DNA of 64,000 nucleotides from Actinoplanes sp. N902-109 (GTDB lineage: Bacteria; Actinomycetota; Actinomycetes; Mycobacteriales; Micromonosporaceae). Numbering within the stretch: the stretch's first letter is position 1; each line of letters opens with the position of its first letter. Where the stretch lies: contig NC_021191.1 in NCBI RefSeq assembly GCF_000389965.1, forward strand, positions 2,419,501 through 2,483,500. Direction: 5' to 3'. The notes beneath the pieces are model-generated. The model saw only the letters and a list, made by a program, of their open reading frames with translations. It was not told the DNA's origin and did no database searches. A program made the translations under genes and the position numbers. This document shows, one piece after another, positions 59,063-64,000 of this stretch.

Positions 59063-59974
59063 ATGAAGCACGGCAGGTACCCGTTCATCATCGGCTTCCT
59101 GATCGTGCCGGTGGCAATCTACGGCACGTTCGTGGTTGCGGCCTACCTTCAGGCCTTCCAGCTGTCGTTCACCAACTGGCGCGGCTTCTCGCCGGACGTG
59201 CAGTACATCGGCTTCGACAACTTCGTGAAGCTCTTCCACGACGAAACGTTCTGGAAGGCGATCCAGCACCACATCGTCCTGCTGATCTTCATGCCGTTGC
59301 TGACGATCATCCTCGCCCTGTTCTTCGCGTTCCTGCTGAACGTGGGCGGGGGAGCGCGCGGTGGGCGTACGAGCGGGGTCTGGGGGTCGAAGTTCTACCG
59401 GGTGGTGTTCTTCTTCCCGCAGCTGCTCGCGCTGGCCCTGGTGGCCGTGATCTTCGCCCGGGTCTACTCGCCGGACGAGAGCGGCCTGATCAACGGCCTG
59501 CTCAACCAGTTCGGGGCCGGCCCGGTGCTGTTCCTCGCGGACAAGCACCTCGCGCTCTGGTCCATCCTCGCCGTGCTCGTGTGGCAGGCGGTCGGCTTCT
59601 ACGTCGTGCTGTTCTCGGCCGGCATGGGCTCGATCCCCACCGAGATCTACGAGGCGGCGGCGCTGGACGGCGCCACCCGCGGCACCCTGTTCTTCCGCAT
59701 CACCCTGCCGCTGCTGTGGAACACGCTGCAGGTCGCCTGGGTCTACCTCGGCATCGCCGCGTTCGACGCCTTCGCCCTGGTGAACGTCATGTCGGTGGAC
59801 CGCGGTGGTCCCGACGGCGCGACCACGGTGCTGGGCCTGGAGATCTTCCGCAACATGCAGGACTACGCACAGTTCGGCTACGCCTCGGCGATGGGTGTCG
59901 TGCTGTTCTTCCTGACCATCACGTTCGCCGCGCTGACCCTGCGGGTCACCCGGCGCGACACCGTCGAGCTGTAG
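59063..59974 (+). CDS. ngcF: Sugar ABC transporter permease
   Basis: A 303-residue permease with about six membrane helices. The first is YPFIIGFLIVPVAIYGTFVV, and a long soluble loop follows the third. The EAA loop that contacts the ATPase reads EIYEAAALDGATRGTLFFRI. It is the middle gene of the NgcEFG importer, 51 bp after ngcE and 14 bp before ngcG. Confidence 0.93.
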   Translation: MKHGRYPFIIGFLIVPVAIYGTFVVAAYLQAFQLSFTNWRGFSPDVQYIGFDNFVKLFHDETFWKAIQHHIVLLIFMPLLTIILALFFAFLLNVGGGARGGRTSGVWGSKFYRVVFFFPQLLALALVAVIFARVYSPDESGLINGLLNQFGAGPVLFLADKHLALWSILAVLVWQAVGFYVVLFSAGMGSIPTEIYEAAALDGATRGTLFFRITLPLLWNTLQVAWVYLGIAAFDAFALVNVMSVDRGGPDGATTVLGLEIFRNMQDYAQFGYASAMGVVLFFLTITFAALTLRVTRRDTVEL

Positions 59975-59988
59975 GGACGGAGCCCGAG

Positions 59989-60921
59989 ATGACCAACCTG
60001 CGTACCGACGCGCCTGTCCCGCCGCCCGGCACGGTGAGCTACCCCGGCAAGCGGCACTCGGCGGCCGCGACCGCCGAGAAGAAGGAGCTCAAGCTCTTCA
60101 GCGGCTTCGCCCACGTGGCCCTGGCGATCTGGGGCATCCTCGTCATCGCCCCGCTGATCTGGGTGGTGCTGGCCAGCTTCAAGAGCAACACCGAGATCTT
60201 CACCCACGCGCCGTTCAGCCTGCCGAGCAAGCTGAGCTTCGAGACGTACAAGACGGCCTGGACCGAGGCCCACATCGGCCGCTACTTCTTCAACAGCATC
60301 TTCGTGGTCGCGCTGAGCACCGCCGGCACCATGGTCTTCGGCTCGATGGCCGCGTACGTGCTGGCCCGTTACAAGTTCTTCGGCAACCGCTTCATCTACT
60401 ACCTGTTCGTCTCGGGCCTGGCCTTCCCGGTGTTCATGGCGATCGTCCCGCTGTTCCTGATCCTGCAGAACCTCGGGCTGCTCAACACGTACACCGGCCT
60501 GATCCTGGTCTACATCGCCTACTCGCTGCCGTTCACGGTCTTCTTCATGACCGCGTTCTTCAAGACGCTGCCGAACCACGTGGCCGAGGCCGCCATCGTC
60601 GACGGCGCCTCGCACACCCGGCTGTTCTTCCAGGTCATGCTGCCGATGGCCAAGTCCGGCCTGGTCAGCATCACGATCTTCAACGTGGTCGGCCAGTGGA
60701 ACCAGTACCTGCTGCCGGTGGCGATCATGCAGGGCCAGGGCGCGGACAAGAAGTGGGTGCTCACCCAGGGCATCGCCAACATCTCGGTGTCGGCCGGCTA
60801 CCAGGCCAACTGGGCGGCCCTGTTCGCCGCCCTCACCCTGTCCATCCTGCCGATGATCATCGTCTACGCCTTCTTCCAGCGCCAGATCCAGTCCGGCCTG
60901 ACCGCGGGCGCCACCAAGTAA
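59989..60921 (+). CDS. ngcG: Sugar ABC transporter permease
   Basis: A 310-residue permease. A soluble N-terminus of about 45 residues precedes six helices, the first being FAHVALAIWGILVIAPLIWV. The EAA loop is HVAEAAIVDGASHTRLFFQV. The ATG at 59989, with GGAC/GGAG upstream, gives the usual length for this family. Together with the upstream genes it forms the membrane part of an aminosugar/chitobiose importer. A 17-bp hairpin follows. Confidence 0.93.
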   Translation: MTNLRTDAPVPPPGTVSYPGKRHSAAATAEKKELKLFSGFAHVALAIWGILVIAPLIWVVLASFKSNTEIFTHAPFSLPSKLSFETYKTAWTEAHIGRYFFNSIFVVALSTAGTMVFGSMAAYVLARYKFFGNRFIYYLFVSGLAFPVFMAIVPLFLILQNLGLLNTYTGLILVYIAYSLPFTVFFMTAFFKTLPNHVAEAAIVDGASHTRLFFQVMLPMAKSGLVSITIFNVVGQWNQYLLPVAIMQGQGADKKWVLTQGIANISVSAGYQANWAALFAALTLSILPMIIVYAFFQRQIQSGLTAGATK

Positions 60922-60939
60922 CCCGGACTCTCACCCACC

Positions 60940-60980
60940 GCGAAGGCGGCGCCACCTCCCAGGGGTGGCGCCGCCTTCGC
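60940..60980 (+). terminator. Strong terminator after ngcG
   Basis: GCGAAGGCGGCGCCACC (60940-60956) pairs perfectly with its reverse complement at 60964-60980 over a 7-nt loop. The 17-bp stem, 18 bp past the stop, ends the ngc transcript. Confidence 0.9.
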
Positions 60981-61034
60981 ATGGGCCCGCATCACCGGCG
61001 GCCGATCACAGCCCCGCGCCGCTCGTGACCGCGC

Positions 61035-61748
61035 TCAGAAGCCGTCGTTCCAGAGAATCGCTCGGGCGTGCTGGGTGCGGGCGATGATGGCGTAGCCGGT
61101 GCGGCAGTCCAGGTCGGTGAGGGCTGCCTTGACGCCTTGCTCGTGCTGGGACAGGGCGATTTCGATGCGGCCGGGTTGTTCGTCGGCGGGGGCGATGCGG
61201 TAGCCGTGGGTGCGCAGGCAGGTGGCGTACGTGTGGGCCGCGTCGATCAGCTGGGGGTCGGTCTGGAAGGCGGCGTACGCGGCGGGGTCCGGCTCGGCGG
61301 GCGGCGGCGGCTGGGCGGCGGCGGCCTGGCCCTGGCAGCCGAAGGAAGGGTTGCCGGAGGCGTCGGGTGTGCCGCTGAGAGCCTGGTCGTACGCGGCTCG
61401 GCGGGGTGGGGGGAGGGCCGCGCGGATGGCGTTGTTGGGGTTGGCGGTCCGGGTGCCGGCGCCGAAGCCGTGCCGCCGGCGGAAGGCGCGGACGTCGTCG
61501 GTGGGCAGCAGCACCGAGACGCGGCCCGAGAAGAGTTGCTCATCCGGCGGTGCCGGGCGGTAGTCGAAGCCCTGCCCGGCCATGCAGTCGGCCACGGCCT
61601 GCTCGGCTTGTGCCTGACGGGTGCGCAGGTCGCTGATGGCCTTGCCGGGGTCGAACGGTGCGGGCGGGGAGCCGGCCGGCTGGGGTGCGGCGCAGCCCGC
61701 GAGGAGGAGCGATCCGGTCAGCGCTGTCGCGATTGTTGAACGTCTCAA
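61035..61748 (-). CDS. Lipoprotein of unknown function
   Basis: A 237-residue secreted lipoprotein. The signal peptide MRRSTIATALTGSLLLAGC ends in lipobox LAGC (Cys19). Mature segments carry AVADCMAGQGFDYRP near the N-terminus and TYATCLRTHGYRI near the C-terminus, a repeated C-x3-(Q/H)G(F/Y) motif of actinobacterial lipoproteins also seen in the Pro-rich lipoprotein elsewhere in this window. A Pro-rich linker lies between. No enzymatic residues are recognised. Confidence 0.85.
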   Translation of the reverse strand: MRRSTIATALTGSLLLAGCAAPQPAGSPPAPFDPGKAISDLRTRQAQAEQAVADCMAGQGFDYRPAPPDEQLFSGRVSVLLPTDDVRAFRRRHGFGAGTRTANPNNAIRAALPPPRRAAYDQALSGTPDASGNPSFGCQGQAAAAQPPPPAEPDPAAYAAFQTDPQLIDAAHTYATCLRTHGYRIAPADEQPGRIEIALSQHEQGVKAALTDLDCRTGYAIIARTQHARAILWNDGF

Positions 61749-61822
61749 GACCTCTCCTGACGGCTGGGCACCTCGTCGGGTAGAGCGCCGTCATGGCCGG
61801 AAAGGTTGCATCGGCACGGGAA

Positions 61823-61853
61823 AGCCCCCACGTGCGAGCTGCTCGTGGGGGCT
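61823..61853. terminator. Hairpin after the 66-residue gene
   Basis: AGCCCCCACG pairs with CGTGGGGGCT (10-bp stem, 11-nt loop). On the minus strand TTTCCCG follows the stem. It lies just past the stop of the small leftward gene and probably terminates it. Confidence 0.7.
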
Positions 61854-61876
61854 GCTCCGGGGCGTTACGGACCTGG

Positions 61877-62077
61877 TCAGGGTGCCGAACCGCCGTACAG
61901 GAAACGGTCGAGGTGGGCTCGCAGCCGATCCAGATCGGGACCGTCCGCGATCAACGGGTAGCCGTGGCTCTGCAGCAGGTCGGCGACCGCGTTGACGATG
62001 TCGTCGGTGAGCCCGTCGGCGGGAGTGCCGGCGGGGATGGGGTATGCCGTGGTGGAAGGACTGCTTACGATGTGCAT
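61877..62077 (-). CDS. 66-residue hypothetical protein
   Basis: The ATG at 62077 has GGAGG eight bases upstream. The product, with ADGLTDDIVNAVADLLQSHG and DGPDLDRLRAHLDRFLYG, has two amphipathic helices and no membrane span. It looks like a short conserved protein of Micromonosporaceae, but no function is known. Alternative upstream ATGs at 62146 and beyond lack a Shine-Dalgarno. Confidence 0.65.
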   Translation of the reverse strand: MHIVSSPSTTAYPIPAGTPADGLTDDIVNAVADLLQSHGYPLIADGPDLDRLRAHLDRFLYGGSAP

Positions 62078-62305
62078 CAGGTCGCCTCCACGGGCGATTA
62101 GGGCCCGGATTACCGGGAGCTGCAACTCCCGCCGGGCCCGCTTCATCGGACGCGTCCATTGTGGTCCGGTTCTGCCGGTTCGGGGGCCGGCTGACGGGCC
62201 GATCTCAGCGATCTCGAACACACGTACGATCACCCGGGTTCCGGTGGGTGGCCGCTGTACGTGGACGCGCCGTGGAGGCTGTGCCTGTTGCCTGGTGAAG
62301 TCGGC

Positions 62306-62854
62306 TTACCTGGTGAAGTCGGCGCCGAGCAGCTCCCTGAGCCGGCCCAGCGCGCGCATGTTGCGCATCTTCACGACCGAGGTGGACACGCCCAGGATCT
62401 CGGCGACTGTCTCGACGCTGTGGTCCTCCCAGTGTCGCAGCACCACGATGGCCTGGTCCCGGACGGGCAGCGTGGCCAGTGCCCGCATCAACGTCACCTG
62501 CAGTTCGGCATCGCGCTCGACCTGCTGCCCGGGCCGGTCGGGCAGTTCCGCGCTGACCACCTCCGAGCCGCTGCGCCGCTTGCGCTGGTCGAAGATCGCG
62601 TTCAGCAGAACCCGGCGGCTGTACGCCTCGAGGTTGGCCGTACGCCAGATCCGGCCCCACGATGCGTACATCTTGGCCAGGGTCAACTGCGTCAGGTCCT
62701 GGGCCAGGTGCCAGTCCCGGCACATCAGGTACGCGGTACGCCGCAGCCGTGGCGTGGCGGTGACGGCGAACGCGGTGAATTCCTCGTCGCGGGCTGCCCG
62801 CTCACGCCGCCAGGAGAGACCCCAGCCCGACTCGGACCGCACGATGTCAGTCAC
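62306..62854 (-). CDS. SigE-family ECF RNA polymerase sigma factor
   Basis: A 182-residue sigma-70 family factor of the SigE type. Region 2 includes ARDEEFTAFAVTATPRLRRT and AYLMCRDWHLAQDLTQLTL, with the basic-aromatic linker YASWGRIWRTANLEAYSRRV. Region 4 has TLPVRDQAIVVLRHWEDHSV and the HTH GVSTSVVKMRNMRALGRLRE. The GTG at 62854 overlaps the stop of the upstream FtsX-ectodomain gene by 4 bp (GTGA), indicating coupling. Its regulon cannot be predicted. Confidence 0.92.
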   Translation of the reverse strand: MTDIVRSESGWGLSWRRERAARDEEFTAFAVTATPRLRRTAYLMCRDWHLAQDLTQLTLAKMYASWGRIWRTANLEAYSRRVLLNAIFDQRKRRSGSEVVSAELPDRPGQQVERDAELQVTLMRALATLPVRDQAIVVLRHWEDHSVETVAEILGVSTSVVKMRNMRALGRLRELLGADFTR

Positions 62855-63426
62855 CTGCCCGCTCGAGGGCAGTCGTAGCCGACCACGTCCTGAACGCCGG
62901 CGCGGTGCCGGAACCGCGCGGCGAACGCCGGATACCCCGACGGCTGGGCCAGCGCCATCCGGAACGACTCCGGCAGGGCGTCCCCGGAGAGCGAGGACAC
63001 GAAATCCGGGGACTTCTGCCACAGCTCCTTGAACCTCGCGTACGCCTGCTCGCGGCTCTCGAACTGCACGTCCCGCACCACCGGATCAGCTTGCAACGCG
63101 GTCAGCAGGCCGGAGCGCTGCGTCGCCGTGATGTCCGGGGTGAGGAAGACCGCGACGTCCGAGGCGCGGTCCTGCGCCGGCTGCGTGCAGGCCGACGGCC
63201 TCGCCGCAGCAGCCGGGACCCGGTCCGGTGCCGGCGCCATGCTCCCGTTCACCGCGACCACCGCGGTGACCACTGCCGCAGTTGCTGCCAAGCCGCCCGC
63301 GACCAGCCCCCGGCGCCGCCGGATCCGCCGGCCGTGGACCATGGCCAGCCGCACGGTGTCGCCCGGCAGGTGCCCGGGCTCGTCATCAAGGGCCCGCTCG
63401 AACAGGCCTCGCAGATTCTGCTCCAC
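62851..63426 (-). CDS. Membrane protein with FtsX extracellular domain
   Basis: A 191-residue single-span protein. A cytoplasmic head (VEQNLRGLFERALDDEPG) is followed by RRRRGLVAGGLAATAAVVTA as the membrane helix and a small extracytoplasmic domain. That domain reads VAVFLTPDITATQRSGLLTA, VVRDVQFESREQAYARFKEL and GDALPESFRMALAQP, the permease-like FtsX ectodomain fold. It lacks FtsX permease helices. It is coupled to the downstream sigma factor and may act as its membrane-bound anti-sigma factor or signal receptor. The start GTG 63426 has GGGAG eight bases upstream; longer starts at 63465 or 63519 lack one. Confidence 0.82.
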   Translation of the reverse strand: MEQNLRGLFERALDDEPGHLPGDTVRLAMVHGRRIRRRRGLVAGGLAATAAVVTAVVAVNGSMAPAPDRVPAAAARPSACTQPAQDRASDVAVFLTPDITATQRSGLLTALQADPVVRDVQFESREQAYARFKELWQKSPDFVSSLSGDALPESFRMALAQPSGYPAFAARFRHRAGVQDVVGYDCPRAGR

Positions 63427-63528
63427 AGCTCGCTCTCCCAGTGTCCAGTGGCTTCCTTCCTTCATGACCGGGTGGGCCACCGGATCGGTCACACCGTTTT
63501 CGTCGTACCCCTGGGTCATGATGGGCTC

Positions 63529-64000
63529 GTGCTGGTGGCGGTGGTGTCGGCGGACGGGACCTGGACGGGTCCCGGGCTGCTGCGCGACCTCCATCCGGAC
63601 GGCACGCCGGCCGCCGGGCCCGTCGCCGTCCCAGACCTCGCGGCCGCGGTGGCCGCGCGCGAGGCCGCTGACGCACCCCGCTGGTTGTGGGCGGCGACCG
63701 CTGAGTGCTATCCGCCCCTGCTGCGTTCCGGTGTACGGGTGGGGCGTTGCCATGACGTCGAGCTGACCGAGGCACTGCTGCTCGGTTTCGCCGGGCGCTG
63801 GGGGCAGCCGCGCGGGCTGGCCGCCGCGTTCGCCCGGTTGACCGGGGTGCTGCCGGTGCCCGCCGACCCGCCGCCGCGGATCCCGGAGCCGCCCGGCCTG
63901 ACCCAGGAGACGCTGTTCGGGCCGGCCACGGGCGCGGGGGCGGGCTCGGATCACCAGGCCGTGCTCACCGTGGCCGCAGCCGCAGCTCCTACGGGTGCGG
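63529..64000 (+). CDS. Bifunctional 3'-5' exonuclease/DNA polymerase, 5' part only
   Basis: The N-terminal 157 residues of an actinobacterial DNA polymerase I-like protein lacking the 5' nuclease. The segment WLWAATAECYPPLLRSGVRV and VGRCHDVELTEALLLGFAGR matches the start of this family, in which a 3'-5' exonuclease-like region precedes the polymerase domain. The frame continues out of the window, so the polymerase motifs are not seen. GTG 63529 was chosen; an in-frame GTG at 63472 is possible. It is divergent from the FtsX-ectodomain/sigma pair. Confidence 0.7.
   Translation, partial: MLVAVVSADGTWTGPGLLRDLHPDGTPAAGPVAVPDLAAAVAAREAADAPRWLWAATAECYPPLLRSGVRVGRCHDVELTEALLLGFAGRWGQPRGLAAAFARLTGVLPVPADPPPRIPEPPGLTQETLFGPATGAGAGSDHQAVLTVAAAAAPTGA

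Overview
The window is high-GC actinobacterial DNA. GC-rich third codon positions, many GTG/TTG starts, the MurL/MurD2 glutamate pathway, an [2Fe-2S]-type ferrochelatase, a SigE-family sigma factor, DUF3097 and InhA-type enoyl reductase all fit a Micromonosporaceae chromosome, probably Actinoplanes or a close relative. That assignment is inference from gene content. No prophage, transposase, CRISPR array, tRNA or rRNA was recognised.

Layout. 1-3.1 kb (minus): a TetR regulator cut by the window edge, two PH-domain membrane proteins and a small Cys/His protein. 3.4-7.7 kb (plus): MoxR ATPase, DUF58 protein and VWA membrane protein, with a 34-bp minisatellite and a TetR pseudogene after them. 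8.5-9.7 kb: secreted expansin-like protein and a tiny membrane peptide. 10.4-12 kb: fabG-inhA, fatty acid elongation. 12.7-20.2 kb: a 2.5-kilo-residue LPXTG surface protein built from repeated DUF11-like modules. 20.2-22 kb: ferrochelatase and a HAD phosphatase. 22-29 kb: TetR, a Pro-rich lipoprotein, two overlapping small genes, an alpha/beta hydrolase, two Nudix hydrolases, DUF3097 and a RibD-like reductase, with several minisatellites between them. 29-31.6 kb: membrane protein, then an NfeD-SPFH pair. 31.7-41 kb: serine hydrolase, SnoaL-like/TetR divergon, GNAT-MalY pair, SpoU methyltransferase, DUF3800, DUF1996 and a TetR/NmrA divergon. 41-45 kb: proline catabolism (pruB-pruA) with a divergent PucR regulator, as in the mycobacterial pruC-pruA-pruB locus. 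45-52.2 kb: a HEAT-repeat protein immediately followed by a collagen-like globin-reductase fusion. 52.2-56.2 kb: SGNH esterase and the divergent murL/murD2 pair. 56.5-60.9 kb: RpiR regulator and an NgcEFG-type aminosugar importer. 61-64 kb: lipoprotein, small protein, an FtsX-ectodomain protein coupled to a SigE sigma factor, and the start of an actinobacterial 3'-5' exonuclease/DNA polymerase.

Functional themes. Several genes concern the envelope: fatty acid synthesis, peptidoglycan stereochemistry, GlcNAc/chitobiose uptake, expansin, the sortase substrate and SPFH/NfeD. The clearest regulatory units are divergons with visible inverted repeats.

The most unusual features are these. (1) The globin-reductase fusion has Leu where the haem-binding histidine should be and carries a collagen-like Gly-X-Y tract. 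(2) The 3' end of a Nudix gene appears to have been cut off by an 18-bp minisatellite derived from its own codons. (3) Tandem repeats are very frequent, with periods of 8, 18, 23-24, 34, 46, 60 and 75 bp, both between and inside genes. (4) Two decayed regulator/hydrolase genes and several very small genes are present.
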